In this document: piece after piece, positions 34,048-43,807 of the stretch | How positions within the stretch are numbered: the first letter of the stretch is position 1 | Layout: each line of letters opens with the position of its first letter | Origin: Bin55 sp964572845 | GTDB lineage: Bacteria; Pseudomonadota; Gammaproteobacteria; Pseudomonadales; Azotimanducaceae | Reading direction: 5' to 3' | DNA length: 64,000 bases | Assembly: GCA_964572845.1 (NCBI GenBank) | Contig: CAZNFX010000001.1 | Coordinates: 380,017 to 444,016, forward strand | The notes under the pieces: model-generated | Database searches by the model: none | The model's input: the letters and a program-made list of their open reading frames with translations, nothing else | What the model was told of the DNA's origin: nothing | Made by a program: the position numbers and the translations under genes

Positions 34048-37000
34048 CTAGCGAGGAACCCATTTCACTGCGTCCGCATAGACAAAGGTACCGTTTGACT
34101 CATTCGACACTTCGACGGTGATAGGTCCGGACTCGAGACTATAGGTTCCAAGGTCGTTCCATCCCATGTGGCCTAATGCGGCGTCAAATGTCACGTCATT
34201 GCTACTTGATTCCTGTAGGACACGAAGCTTGTAGGTACCTTGCTTACCCCACGGCTGCGAGCGAGCAGCCGCTTCACCTAGATACATCGAGTACATCGTC
34301 TCATATTGTTCTGCTTGCCGAGGTTCCAACGGTAAGTGGTAGTAGAGCTTCCAATCGCCCGTTGCTGGCAAATTAGAGTCGAATCGAGCCCATCCGCCCG
34401 TCGCAGAACCAATGCCAACGGCAGTTGTACGTCGATATCGGCCGTGGGCACCGGAAAGATTACTGCGAGACCAGATCTGCGGTTCTTTGGATAGGAATTC
34501 ATAGCGCGGCAATCCGTGATCGAAATCGGGCTGTGACATGACTCCTGGGCGCAGGAGATTCACAAACAAAAAGCCTTCGGGCTGCAAGTTGTCGTTTGCA
34601 ACGCTAAAGGACTGATCGAGATCATCGACCACGATTCCGCGGTGATCGTCTTCTGTCATTTCATCGGACAAACTCTTTGCTTCGTCACCTTTCCAATTCG
34701 GATCAGCTTCGATAGGGTCCGGTAGCAGCACTTCCCACTTGGAGCGGTTGTATGAGAGATAGGGTTGAATCGCTACATACTTAGGCTCCTGCGTCGTTGT
34801 TACCGACACCTGAACCGTGGAATTAGGGGGCACCAGCGTAGCCTCTACCGCTCCCATTGGAAAAAGCATCCAATACGACTCTTGCTCCCAAACACTTAAC
34901 GCCTGAGCGGAAATTACTCCAGCTAGTGATTCGCTATTCCGTATGGCTACATCAACTCGGTAGGATTCTGTCTCATCGCCATCTGTTTTCTTATGGAGAC
35001 GTACGCCTTCAACAGTGAATCCGGGAAGACCGGGTTCCAAGATCCACGAGTCCAGATGTTCGAGCACGGGAAGTTCCAGCTCCTTTGCCAGTACTTCGAT
35101 GTCCTCGAATGTATAGGTGCCTCCAACACACCTGCTTCGTAGTGCGCTAAGAAACCGACCAGCTGACTCTTGGCCCAAAGCATCAAACAACATCGATGAA
35201 ATCGCGAGTCCCTTCATCGCAAACACTTTGCGAGAAAAGTGCAAGTCGTCGTGTGAATCGATAGCCGCTAGAGGTTGCTCCATGGCCTCCCAGCCCGCAC
35301 TTCGGCCCTTAAAGTACTGTGTAGCCAGATATTGCATAGGGTCTCCTATCGTCGTGTTGACCACGGGAATGCTCCTATTCGTCAATCTGTTCAATAGCGA
35401 TTGCTGTTCAACATCGGGAGCGGAAAACACATTCGATGTGTAGTAGATTGCAATGTTGCCGTAGCTCATAAACACGGATTGGGTTAGTTGTCGCAGTACA
35501 AACTCTAAAGCACGTGCTCCTTTACCTGTGGGACGTGTCTGAAAGGACAGGAAATTGCGCCACAGCTCGTTTCTCAGGCTGCCCCCGAAGCGGTCGCTGT
35601 CCAAGTACGCCTGAAAGTAATGCATTGCCAATAGAGAACGTTGGTCTTCCTGCTGGATGCCAAGATGTGCGTAGCGGTCAAGAAACCTCTCGAATTTCGC
35701 CGTAGGCAATGACCATTCTCGGAACATCATCATGCCTGGCGACGACAGGACACTTTCAAACGGCCATGCACCTGAATAGCCCCGCAACCCATTGGGTACT
35801 TCCACGAGGGAGAATCTCTCAAATGGATAGTCCAGACCATACTCCTTGGCTCTGTCGGTTACAGGTCTTATTAGCTCCGGCAATCGGTGGACGTACGAAG
35901 CAGCGTAGTCCAATCGGTCTGCATGGACTTTATGAATCAACAATTCAATTTCAAGATCATCAATTTGCAGAGTGCGGGCTACAAATTCTGCTGCGAGCAA
36001 TGCGAAATTGGGAATGGGTGTTCTTGGTTTTACGCGGAAGGAAGTCCAACTATCGTTTGAAGTGCCTTCTTTCCTTCCGGGGGCGCCGATTGTCCAGCCA
36101 GTCGGCACCCTAATCTCCAAGTCGACCTCAAAAAACTCTTGTGGACGACTCGAGAGGTCGCTCACCCCGTAGTTGGATCCCGGCATCGGGAGCCAACGGG
36201 ATTGCGGGGGGAGTGCAACATACGACCGCTCAAAGACTGAAGCTTGGTTGCCAAGCGCAATGTATGGCAATCCTGCATTGCGCGGACTATCCCACAACTC
36301 CAGACTATCGTCCAAGTAGCCAAACCACCTGTCCGGCTTGCCTGTCGCGGAGAGCCTTAATTCCGCTTGTCCATCCAAAACCATGTCAATCGCAAAAGGT
36401 ATTCGCAGCAACCCATGCTCAAACGTGTAGTCCCCAACTGGTTTTCCCGAGATGCTGAGGGATCCAATCTCCATTCCAGGATTGAACGACAAGAGAATCT
36501 CGTCTAGTTCGCTGTCCGAAGGAATACGCAAGAAATAATGCAATTCCATAGCCATTTGCGCACCTGGCTCTATCTGTATGAATCCGCCTATTCGTTCCAA
36601 GTCGAACTGGGGTATCGCAGAGTATTTAGCGTGATACTCAGTCCAAACGTTCACGTTATCCTGTGCTCCAACGTGCCAATGCACTAATCCAATTAACGAA
36701 GTTGCTCCAATCCCAATGAGAACAAGCGCACAGCACCACTTAACTGTCAATCTAACCTCGTCCCCACGACCGCGCAACGAAAGAGAGGCAACGAGAAAAC
36801 CGAACGCTATCGTCAACAATCCCACCCGGTGCAATGCTGTTGCTGTATGGTTCGTCGTCCAAGAAACCAAGTCCGATGGCAGTTCCGGTATTAGCGGCCC
36901 TACTCCACCAACAAGTCCAGCTAAATGCAGCGGCAATGATTGCGAACACCAAAAGTGTGCTATGACCAATGCGCACCCAAGAAGAGCAACAGTAGCCCTG

Positions 37001-37632
37001 TTGGTGACGTTTGCTGCCAGCAGCGAAATGACAGAAAGCCAAAGAAGAAGATTGGGAGCAACATCCAAGAGCAGATATGCCAATGCATCGATCGGACTGG
37101 TCACTTCGCCTCGAGTTACTCCGCCAAGTGCACCAACTGAGTAGACTAGCTGCTGAGTGATTAGCAAGACCGCAATGCTTGCCCCTGCCACACAGAGTAG
37201 AAGCGCAAACAACGCCAAAATGCGCCCCAGCAACAGTTCGTGATTGCGTACGGCGTGTGCATCAAGGGTTTCTCCGATTCCAACATCCCGGTCCTTGGAC
37301 TTCAGATCACACGCTAAGAACGCCGCGCCAAGACCGAATACAACCAACACGGCATGCCCGAACGTCACGGTGAAGTATTTGGCGTCGAACAGACGACCAG
37401 TTATCGAAAGAACATACCCAGGACCCTGAGCATATCGAAGGACCAAATAGCAAATAAGTACAGAACCAATACCAGCCGCAAGTACAAGCCAAGCTCTGGG
37501 TGAGCCCAATTGCACGCGAAGCTCACAGACTGCGGATGCTTTCACCTTTGCCAGCGTGGAGATCATGAATTCAGTGGTATCCAAGAATCTTGGATGCTGA
37601 GCAGAGGCCCTCCAAGCATTGTGTGCTAGCAC
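34048..37632 (-). CDS. ABC-2 permease / degenerate M1-peptidase-like / golvesin-like fusion protein
   Basis: A 1194-residue protein from GTG 37632 (AGGA 5 nt upstream); ATG 37566 is an alternative. Residues ~30-310 are an ABC-2 type permease with about six helices. A large extracytoplasmic segment (about 340-880) has the layout of M1-aminopeptidase-fused permeases, but no HExxH exists anywhere and the GAMEN position reads GAWPFES, so it should be inactive. The last ~130 residues, ending LGTYSLESGPITVEVSN then ADAVKWVPR, resemble a golvesin/carbohydrate-binding-like domain. No ABC ATPase gene is adjacent. It may bind rather than cleave peptides. Confidence 0.75.
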   Translation of the reverse strand: MLAHNAWRASAQHPRFLDTTEFMISTLAKVKASAVCELRVQLGSPRAWLVLAAGIGSVLICYLVLRYAQGPGYVLSITGRLFDAKYFTVTFGHAVLVVFGLGAAFLACDLKSKDRDVGIGETLDAHAVRNHELLLGRILALFALLLCVAGASIAVLLITQQLVYSVGALGGVTRGEVTSPIDALAYLLLDVAPNLLLWLSVISLLAANVTNRATVALLGCALVIAHFWCSQSLPLHLAGLVGGVGPLIPELPSDLVSWTTNHTATALHRVGLLTIAFGFLVASLSLRGRGDEVRLTVKWCCALVLIGIGATSLIGLVHWHVGAQDNVNVWTEYHAKYSAIPQFDLERIGGFIQIEPGAQMAMELHYFLRIPSDSELDEILLSFNPGMEIGSLSISGKPVGDYTFEHGLLRIPFAIDMVLDGQAELRLSATGKPDRWFGYLDDSLELWDSPRNAGLPYIALGNQASVFERSYVALPPQSRWLPMPGSNYGVSDLSSRPQEFFEVDLEIRVPTGWTIGAPGRKEGTSNDSWTSFRVKPRTPIPNFALLAAEFVARTLQIDDLEIELLIHKVHADRLDYAASYVHRLPELIRPVTDRAKEYGLDYPFERFSLVEVPNGLRGYSGAWPFESVLSSPGMMMFREWSLPTAKFERFLDRYAHLGIQQEDQRSLLAMHYFQAYLDSDRFGGSLRNELWRNFLSFQTRPTGKGARALEFVLRQLTQSVFMSYGNIAIYYTSNVFSAPDVEQQSLLNRLTNRSIPVVNTTIGDPMQYLATQYFKGRSAGWEAMEQPLAAIDSHDDLHFSRKVFAMKGLAISSMLFDALGQESAGRFLSALRSRCVGGTYTFEDIEVLAKELELPVLEHLDSWILEPGLPGFTVEGVRLHKKTDGDETESYRVDVAIRNSESLAGVISAQALSVWEQESYWMLFPMGAVEATLVPPNSTVQVSVTTTQEPKYVAIQPYLSYNRSKWEVLLPDPIEADPNWKGDEAKSLSDEMTEDDHRGIVVDDLDQSFSVANDNLQPEGFLFVNLLRPGVMSQPDFDHGLPRYEFLSKEPQIWSRSNLSGAHGRYRRTTAVGIGSATGGWARFDSNLPATGDWKLYYHLPLEPRQAEQYETMYSMYLGEAAARSQPWGKQGTYKLRVLQESSSNDVTFDAALGHMGWNDLGTYSLESGPITVEVSNESNGTFVYADAVKWVPR

Positions 37633-37984
37633 TCAATTCCTGCGCTTGCCGATTTGGCAGGACAGTGCAACCGTTCATATGTATAGTCCTTGTCTCCAAA
37701 CCCAGGACGGAACGCGCAAGTTGGGTAGAACATAAGGAGGATTCAACTGACGCCTCTAACGTTACAAACTTCGTCATTGAGAGTACCTATCGTACACACG
37801 TCCAGCCATTTCTGTTTGTGAACAGACATCTTTAGGCAAACTAGACGTGCAACCTAATCTTGCTCAAGCTCATGTGTGACACAATCTGCTATCCTTTACT
37901 CTAACAAGTACCCATTGAACAAGCTCAAGTGCATGAGCTTGTCCTCCCTGTACGTAGAACCAGTATTGACGTCGGCGAAGTTCA
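37633..37984 (+). other. divergent intergenic region upstream of ppx and the ABC-2 fusion
   Basis: 352 bases with no convincing gene. It contains the 9-bp inverted repeat at 37919-37942 and another copy of CAAGCTCATG at 37865-37874. A strong-looking AAGGAGGA near 37735 is followed only by a 24-codon CTG-initiated frame, which I do not call. Promoters for both flanking genes should lie here. Confidence 0.5.
37919..37942. promoter_or_regulatory. 9-bp inverted repeat upstream of ppx
   Basis: ACAAGCTCA (37919-37927) and TGAGCTTGT (37934-37942) are perfect complements around AGTGCA, 42 bp before the ppx start. The half-site CAAGCTCATG recurs at 37865-37874. It does not resemble a Pho box. It could be an operator or a leader hairpin. 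Confidence 0.4.
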
Positions 37985-39508
37985 TTGCAAGCGCAACCTA
38001 CTTTGATTCATTCGGAGCAATCCGAAGCTGACCAGCTTGACCAGCCGTTCGCCGCGCTTGACTTGGGATCAAATAGCTTTCACCTGCTTGTTGCATACGA
38101 CCGTCCGGGACGGCTCCAAGTAATCGATCGACACAGAGAGGTCGTTCGTTTAGCAGCTGGACTTGAGCAAACCCATCGCATCAGCCGACGCGCGATGGTC
38201 GTTGCGATGCGAGCACTTGCCCGTATTGGCGAGCGCATCCGAGATCTTCCCAAACACAACGTTCGTGTAGTGGGGACAAATGCATTGCGAACTTCACAAA
38301 ATCGAGAAGAGTTTATTGAAGCAGCCGAAAAGCTTCTCGGGCAACGCGTAGAGATCATAAGCGGACGAGAGGAAGCACGCCTAATCTATCTTGGAGCACT
38401 TCACTCACTGGAGGATGGATCGGAGCAACGCATGGTTGTCGATATTGGTGGAGGCAGCACTGAGGTCATTCTTGGCACTAAGTTCCACCCTCGCATGATG
38501 GAGAGTCTCCACATGGGTTGTATTTCAATGACGGAACGATGGTTTGGCGACGGCAAAGTTACCGATAAACGCATGCAACGGGCAATGAACAATGCACTGC
38601 AGGAACTGAAAGCAATCGAACACACATTCCGCTCGCGTAAATGCGAGTATGCGATCGGAACAAGCGGAACCATACTAGCAACACAAAATGCGATCGCGCA
38701 CGACTCGCCGGTGTCAATCACCAAGAAATCCTTGAACTTGCTACAGCGAAAGGTCGTCGAACTCGGCCATGTTGATCGCATCGTTGGACTGGTCAATGCT
38801 GATCGTGCGCCATTGTTCCCTGGTGGTCTGGCAATCCTAATGGCGTTGTTCAAAGCATTGGACCTAAGCGTCATGCAGGTTTCCAACGGCGCGCTTCGCG
38901 AAGGATTGCTTCACGACTTGCTTGGTCGCATACATGATCGCGATATAAGGGAAAGTTCCGTTAAGGATCTGATGGCACGCTTTAATGTCGACACGAAACA
39001 CGCGGAGAGAGTTTGTGCAGTCGCAATGTTTCTACTTGACCAAGTACAACACGACTGGGAGTTGAAGAATAGCGACCACAGCAAAGTACTTCGCTGGGGT
39101 GCGTACCTCCACGAGATTGGAATGGACATTTCGCACTCTTCGTACCACAAGCATGGGGGTTACTTGCTCCAACATTTCGACATGGCAGGTTTCTCGTTGC
39201 GAGACCAGCATAAGCTTGCATCATTGGTACGAGGGCACCGGCGGGCTTATCCATCGGACTTTGATCAAGACAACCCAGCGATCGCCAAACTCACAATTCT
39301 GTTAAGGCTTGCAGTACTGCTCAAACGCAACCGCAGGGACGAGGCGTTGCCAAAATGCAAGTTGTGCGTGGTAGATTCCGGATTGCAGCTAGTACTTGAT
39401 CGCAAGTGGCTCAAGAAACATCGACTGACTTTGCTTGACCTGGAACAAGAATCTGCGTACTTGCAAGCTGCACCCTACCAATTGAGCATAAAGTCGCAGA
39501 TGAACTAA
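37985..39508 (+). CDS. ppx: exopolyphosphatase (Ppx/GppA family)
   Basis: A 507-residue protein with the ASKHA phosphatase motifs ALDLGSNSFHLL (about residues 25-36), VVGTNALR, VVDIGGGSTEVILG and GALREGLLHDL, followed by the C-terminal HD-type helical domain (YLHEIGMDISHSSYHKHGGYL region split by family consensus). It removes terminal phosphate from polyphosphate or pppGpp. The TTG start at 37985 sits shortly before the conserved core. The gene converges with ppk1 and the stops share three bases, pairing synthesis and breakdown of polyphosphate. Confidence 0.95.
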   Translation: MQAQPTLIHSEQSEADQLDQPFAALDLGSNSFHLLVAYDRPGRLQVIDRHREVVRLAAGLEQTHRISRRAMVVAMRALARIGERIRDLPKHNVRVVGTNALRTSQNREEFIEAAEKLLGQRVEIISGREEARLIYLGALHSLEDGSEQRMVVDIGGGSTEVILGTKFHPRMMESLHMGCISMTERWFGDGKVTDKRMQRAMNNALQELKAIEHTFRSRKCEYAIGTSGTILATQNAIAHDSPVSITKKSLNLLQRKVVELGHVDRIVGLVNADRAPLFPGGLAILMALFKALDLSVMQVSNGALREGLLHDLLGRIHDRDIRESSVKDLMARFNVDTKHAERVCAVAMFLLDQVQHDWELKNSDHSKVLRWGAYLHEIGMDISHSSYHKHGGYLLQHFDMAGFSLRDQHKLASLVRGHRRAYPSDFDQDNPAIAKLTILLRLAVLLKRNRRDEALPKCKLCVVDSGLQLVLDRKWLKKHRLTLLDLEQESAYLQAAPYQLSIKSQMN

Positions 39509-41586
39509 GAGTACTCTGCTAACTGGGTCAAGAGCGATTCCTGGGCGCTAATGGATTCTCCGCCGGACTCACTGCATTCCAGCGGAAGATAGGAACCATC
39601 CGACTGCAGTAGCCAAGCTTGACTGTTGTCCTCTAGATACTTATTGAGACTATGTAGGGCGATGCGCCTCCCAAGTTCTGGGTCTTCGATCGGATAGCAG
39701 GTTTCCACGCGACGGAAGAAATTTCGGGCCATCCAATCGGCGCTGGAAAGATAGGTTATCGAATGTCCGCCGTTTTCAAAACGGAATATACGAGCATGCT
39801 CCAAGAATCGTCCAATGATCGACCGTACTTCGATATTCTCGGAAACGTCTGGGACACCTGGGCGTAGTGAACACATTCCGCGAACAATCAGCTGTATCTT
39901 CACTCCAGCTTGAGAGGCGCGGTAGAGTTCCTTTATTATTCCTGGCTCTACCAGCGAATTCATCTTTGCAACAACCCCAGCGGGTTTGCCAGCTTTATGG
40001 TGTTCGATTTCTCGTCGAATGTATTGGCAAATCCTGTCGTAGAGCGTGAAAGGTGATTGAAGCACTTTCTTGAGTTTTCCGGATTGACCTGTTGAGGTCA
40101 ATTGACGAAACAATTGCTCAACATCGGCACCCATATCTGGATCACATGTCATCAATCCGTAGTCGGTGTAGACGCGTGCAGTTCCTGCGTGATAATTGCC
40201 AGTGCCCAAGTGAACGTAGCGACGGAGACCCTCGCGTTCGCGCCTGATCACCAAGATCATTTTGGAGTGGGTCTTGTACCCTACAACTCCGTAAACTACT
40301 TGCGCGCCTGCCTCCTGCAGTTCGGTTGCCAGTTCGATATTGTCTGCTTCATCAAATCGTGCTCGCAATTCGATGACAACAAGCACTTCCTTACCGTTCG
40401 ATGCAGCATCAATTAGAGCTTTTACGACCGCCGAGTCTGCGCCTGTGCGATAGAGAGTTTGTCTGATGGCCAATACATCAGGGTCTTTGGCCGCCTGGCG
40501 GAGGAATTCGAGCACGGGAACAAAGGACTCGAACGGATGGTGCAATAGGACATCGCGACCGCGAATTACGCTGAAAATATCGGCAGCCTGCAGCAATCGA
40601 TCTGGTATGCGAGGCGAAAACGACGCGAACTTTAAGTCGGGACGATCAATCAGGTCCGGAATGCTGTTCAGACGCATCAAGTTCACGGGTCCATTGCACA
40701 AATAGACATCTTCGCTCGTCAATCCAAATTGCGAACTAAGAAAATCGAGAATCGGTTCTGCACAAGAGTTGTCGATTTCTAGGCGAACTTCGTCGCCAAA
40801 GCGTCTGCTTGGCAGTTCCCCCTCGAGTGCTCTCCTTAGGTCTGTTATTTCTTCTTCATCTACAAACAGATCGCTATTTCGGGTAACGCGGAATTGATGG
40901 CACCCAGTAACCTTCATTCCTTGAAAGAGGTCTCCCACATGGGCATGAATGATCGAGCTAAGAAAAACAAAATCGAAATCGTGAACGGCCACTTCGGGTG
41001 GCAGCTTTACAACCCGCGGCAGGGCGCGAGGAGCTTGTACTACCGCCATGCCCCCACTTCGGCCAAAGGCATCTTGACCGTCCAACTGGACTATAAAGTT
41101 CAAGCTCTTGTTTAGCACCCTAGGAAATGGATGGGCTGGATCCAATCCCATAGGGCTAAGAATTGGTGCTAATTCCTCTCTGAAGAAGTCCTTAACCCAG
41201 CTCCTCTGCGCGTCATTCCACTCCTCTCGCCTGAGAAAGTAGATCCCTTCACTGCGGAGTGCAGGCCAGAGCATGTCGTTGAGCACGACATACTGTTCGT
41301 TGACGATTTCGTGTGCGACTACCGAAATTCGTGAGAGTTGCTCTTCAGGGGACAAATTGTCCGGTCCGCGCTGGGCCGAGCCGTATTCGACCTGCTGCTT
41401 AAGTCCCGCAGCTCGAATTTCGAAGAATTCATCGAGGTTGGAACTAGCGATGCATAGATAGCGGAGGCGCTCTAGCAAGGGGTAGGAGTCTCGTTTCGCT
41501 TGTGCTAGAACACGTCGATTGAACTCTAGTAGTGAAAGCTCGCGATTGATGTATAGTGCGGGATCGCTGAGGTCTATCGGATCCAC
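39505..41586 (-). CDS. ppk1: polyphosphate kinase 1
   Basis: A 693-residue protein of standard Ppk1 length. It opens with YINRELSLLEFNRRVL, has the head domain through about residue 310, and the two phospholipase-D-like catalytic domains with the phospho-acceptor His in YKTHSKMILV and the second His in LEHARIFRFENGG. LGTGNYHAGTARVYTDYGL is the conserved C1 signature. It makes polyphosphate reversibly from ATP. The start is GTG at 41586, 33 bp from the divergent cmoA start, so the promoters must overlap. Confidence 0.97.
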   Translation of the reverse strand: MDPIDLSDPALYINRELSLLEFNRRVLAQAKRDSYPLLERLRYLCIASSNLDEFFEIRAAGLKQQVEYGSAQRGPDNLSPEEQLSRISVVAHEIVNEQYVVLNDMLWPALRSEGIYFLRREEWNDAQRSWVKDFFREELAPILSPMGLDPAHPFPRVLNKSLNFIVQLDGQDAFGRSGGMAVVQAPRALPRVVKLPPEVAVHDFDFVFLSSIIHAHVGDLFQGMKVTGCHQFRVTRNSDLFVDEEEITDLRRALEGELPSRRFGDEVRLEIDNSCAEPILDFLSSQFGLTSEDVYLCNGPVNLMRLNSIPDLIDRPDLKFASFSPRIPDRLLQAADIFSVIRGRDVLLHHPFESFVPVLEFLRQAAKDPDVLAIRQTLYRTGADSAVVKALIDAASNGKEVLVVIELRARFDEADNIELATELQEAGAQVVYGVVGYKTHSKMILVIRREREGLRRYVHLGTGNYHAGTARVYTDYGLMTCDPDMGADVEQLFRQLTSTGQSGKLKKVLQSPFTLYDRICQYIRREIEHHKAGKPAGVVAKMNSLVEPGIIKELYRASQAGVKIQLIVRGMCSLRPGVPDVSENIEVRSIIGRFLEHARIFRFENGGHSITYLSSADWMARNFFRRVETCYPIEDPELGRRIALHSLNKYLEDNSQAWLLQSDGSYLPLECSESGGESISAQESLLTQLAEYS

Positions 41587-41619
41587 CTGATTGAACTGTC
41601 AATTTGTTACTATCTTATC

Positions 41620-42339
41620 ATGCTTAATGAAAAAAAGGAAATGGGACGAGATCGCGTCTACAAGGAAAAACAAGCGAAAGTAACCCCATTCGAGTTCAAT
41701 TCCGAGGTAGTTTCGGTCTTTCCTGACATGGTTCAACGATCCATTCCAGGCTATAGCACTGTCGTTCAGATGTCCGGCATTATTGCCTCGCAAATGCTTA
41801 CTTCAGGCACGGTGTGTTACGACCTAGGCTGCTCGTTGGGTGCCTCGACGCGGTCAGTCCTAAATGCCGTGGGCGACGCCGCCGTAACAGTTGTTGGAGT
41901 GGACTCGTCAGCCCCCATGGTCCACGAGGCCAGAAAACGAATATCCGATCCACGCGTCGAGTTTCATGTCGCCGATGTGCGTAGCTTTAATTTCGAGCCG
42001 GCTAAAGTGATGATTCTGAACTTTGTCCTTCAATTTGTAGGACCTAATGATCGGGAGGCCCTACTACGAAACATTCGTGCCGCATTGGAGCCGAATGGAC
42101 TGTTGATCGTCTCGGAGAAAATCAACGCAATCCCTGAGTTTGAAGATCTACACCTTCAGTTCAAAAAATTTAATGATTACAGCGATTTAGAGATAGCGCA
42201 AAAGCGGCAAGCTCTAGAGAACGTAATGCGCATCAATTCCTCATCGGAGCATCTCGCACGACTCTCCAGGACAGGATTCAAGAATCCCAGAATGTGGTAT
42301 CAGTGCCTCAACTGGGCGTCCTTCCTTGCCAACGCATGA
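41620..42339 (+). CDS. cmoA: carboxy-S-adenosyl-L-methionine synthase
   Basis: A 239-residue protein closely matching CmoA: FNSEVVSVFPDMVQRSIPGYSTVV (family opening), YDLGCSLGASTRSV as SAM motif I, and MILNFVLQFV. CmoA turns SAM and prephenate into carboxy-SAM, which CmoB uses to make 5-carboxymethoxyuridine at tRNA position 34. The stop overlaps the cmoB start (ATGA at 42336-42339). The pairing of the two is diagnostic of Gammaproteobacteria and a few relatives. Confidence 0.96.
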   Translation: MLNEKKEMGRDRVYKEKQAKVTPFEFNSEVVSVFPDMVQRSIPGYSTVVQMSGIIASQMLTSGTVCYDLGCSLGASTRSVLNAVGDAAVTVVGVDSSAPMVHEARKRISDPRVEFHVADVRSFNFEPAKVMILNFVLQFVGPNDREALLRNIRAALEPNGLLIVSEKINAIPEFEDLHLQFKKFNDYSDLEIAQKRQALENVMRINSSSEHLARLSRTGFKNPRMWYQCLNWASFLANA

Positions 42340-43265
42340 ATTTTGTCGAAAGCCTGCACACCAATTGGGAACTTTTCGGTTGCGAGACACGGATCGATCA
42401 ATTACGACACGGTGACCTTCACAAATGGCTAAACGTGTTGAACGAGCTGCCGCGAATCAGGGGAGTTGAGTTTTGCAGTGGCCAAGTAGTCCAAACTTCA
42501 AGCACTAGTGATCTTTCGAGCGTAGACTATGCCAAACTCGTTCGCGCAGTGGAGAACCTAGTACCGTGGCGCAAAGGGCCATTCTCGTTTTTTGGTATCG
42601 ACATCGATTCGGAGTGGAGATCCGACTACAAGTGGTCACGAGTCAAGAATCATCTGAATTTAAACGCAAAGTGCATCTTGGATGTTGGCTCGGGCAATGG
42701 CTACTTTGGCTATCGCATGCTTGAGGCAGGAGCTAAGTCCGTCACAGGACTTGACTCTTCGCTCCTCGCGGTAATGCAGAATGCGCTAATCAATCACTAC
42801 GCGCAACAAGCAAACGTCGTTGTTCCTGTTCGGTTCGAAAGTGGAGCTTGGAGTCAGACCTACGACACTGTATTTTCTATGGGAGTGCTATACCATCAAC
42901 GTGACCACGGTTCCCACCTTCGAGAGTTGCGACGTTCCTTGCGCTCAGGTGGAACACTAGTGTTGGAATCCATTGTTGCCAACATTCCCATTTATCCAAA
43001 CGGTCGCTACGCTCGAATGAGGAATGTTTGGTGTATTCCGAGCATAAGCTCAATTACCGACGCATTGACTGAGATAGGCTTTGTCGATGTACGAGTTGTT
43101 AGTGTCACCACAACCACGTCTGAGGAGCAGCGACGTACAAGACACATGCCGTTTGAGTCGTTAAGCGACTCACTCATGGCGACTGACAAATCCCTGACCG
43201 TTGAAGGATACCCCGCTCCAAAACGAGCGGTTATTCTTGCCGAAAGGAATCGGGAGCTGGATTGA
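42336..43265 (+). CDS. cmoB: tRNA U34 carboxymethyltransferase
   Basis: 309 residues from the ATG at 42336, which overlaps the cmoA stop; a longer upstream frame is just cmoA sequence. LVPWRKGPFSFFGIDIDSEWRSDYKW is the CmoB signature region, ILDVGSGNGYFGYRML is SAM motif I, and VFSMGVLYHQRDHGSHL and RMRNVWCIPS are conserved. It transfers the carboxymethyl group of carboxy-SAM to 5-hydroxyuridine at the tRNA wobble position, widening decoding of G- and A-ending codons. Confidence 0.96.
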   Translation: MNFVESLHTNWELFGCETRIDQLRHGDLHKWLNVLNELPRIRGVEFCSGQVVQTSSTSDLSSVDYAKLVRAVENLVPWRKGPFSFFGIDIDSEWRSDYKWSRVKNHLNLNAKCILDVGSGNGYFGYRMLEAGAKSVTGLDSSLLAVMQNALINHYAQQANVVVPVRFESGAWSQTYDTVFSMGVLYHQRDHGSHLRELRRSLRSGGTLVLESIVANIPIYPNGRYARMRNVWCIPSISSITDALTEIGFVDVRVVSVTTTTSEEQRRTRHMPFESLSDSLMATDKSLTVEGYPAPKRAVILAERNRELD

Positions 43266-43340
43266 CGTGCGACCGCCGCAGTTAAGGTCAGTTGCGTAGA
43301 ATGAGCTTGCACAGCAAATGGAATTTCCACTGAACTGGGC

Positions 43341-43748
43341 ATGGCTTCTCCGCTACGACTAACGTTTTCTCGATATCGCAAGCACAAGGCTCTAATTCTT
43401 GAAATCTACGAAATCTTTGTAGATTCACCTAAGCGACTATTGCACCCAATTGAGATTTCCCGAGAATGCGGCTTGCATATGCTCGATGTCATAGAAATTT
43501 TGGAGTCTGCTCCAGAAATTTTTTTGAGACTGCCATCGACCCGTCAGAGCGTAACCAAATACGGACTACGACCTTCAATTGCGGTTCAATCTCAAGCAGA
43601 GATTGAGCAGTTCATTGCAAGGCGAGCAAAGAGAGAGACCTATTTGTTCTTTGCTGTGGTCAGTATTGTCGTGCTTGTTTTTGTAGTTGTAGCGCTCTCC
43701 ACGGTGCCTTATTTGATATCGATGTTCCATGAATCACAACAACAATAG
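43341..43748 (+). CDS. small tail-anchored membrane protein with winged-helix-like N-terminus
   Basis: A 135-residue protein I do not recognise. The first ~70 residues are a compact helical domain (LLHPIEISRECGLHMLDVIEILESAPEIF region) with the look of a winged helix, followed by a short linker with basic residues and one C-terminal membrane helix (about 105-128, FFAVVSIVVLVFVVVALS). A cytoplasmic domain held by a tail anchor is the simplest reading. It lies between cmoB and an acyl-CoA dehydrogenase, same strand, with 60-75 nt gaps. Confidence 0.6.
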   Translation: MASPLRLTFSRYRKHKALILEIYEIFVDSPKRLLHPIEISRECGLHMLDVIEILESAPEIFLRLPSTRQSVTKYGLRPSIAVQSQAEIEQFIARRAKRETYLFFAVVSIVVLVFVVVALSTVPYLISMFHESQQQ

Positions 43749-43807
43749 ACATATCTGCATTTTCGGACGGATGCAGGTTCGGCAGGGCATCGCTCCACGT
43801 TGTTGAA

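Noticed and set aside
37730..37820. Short peptide after the AAGGAGGA sequence
   Set aside because: The only frame starts with CTG and has 24 codons without features.
42294..42335. Longer CmoB start within cmoA
   Set aside because: The extra residues are out-of-frame cmoA sequence; the ATGA overlap at 42336 gives the normal CmoB N-terminus.
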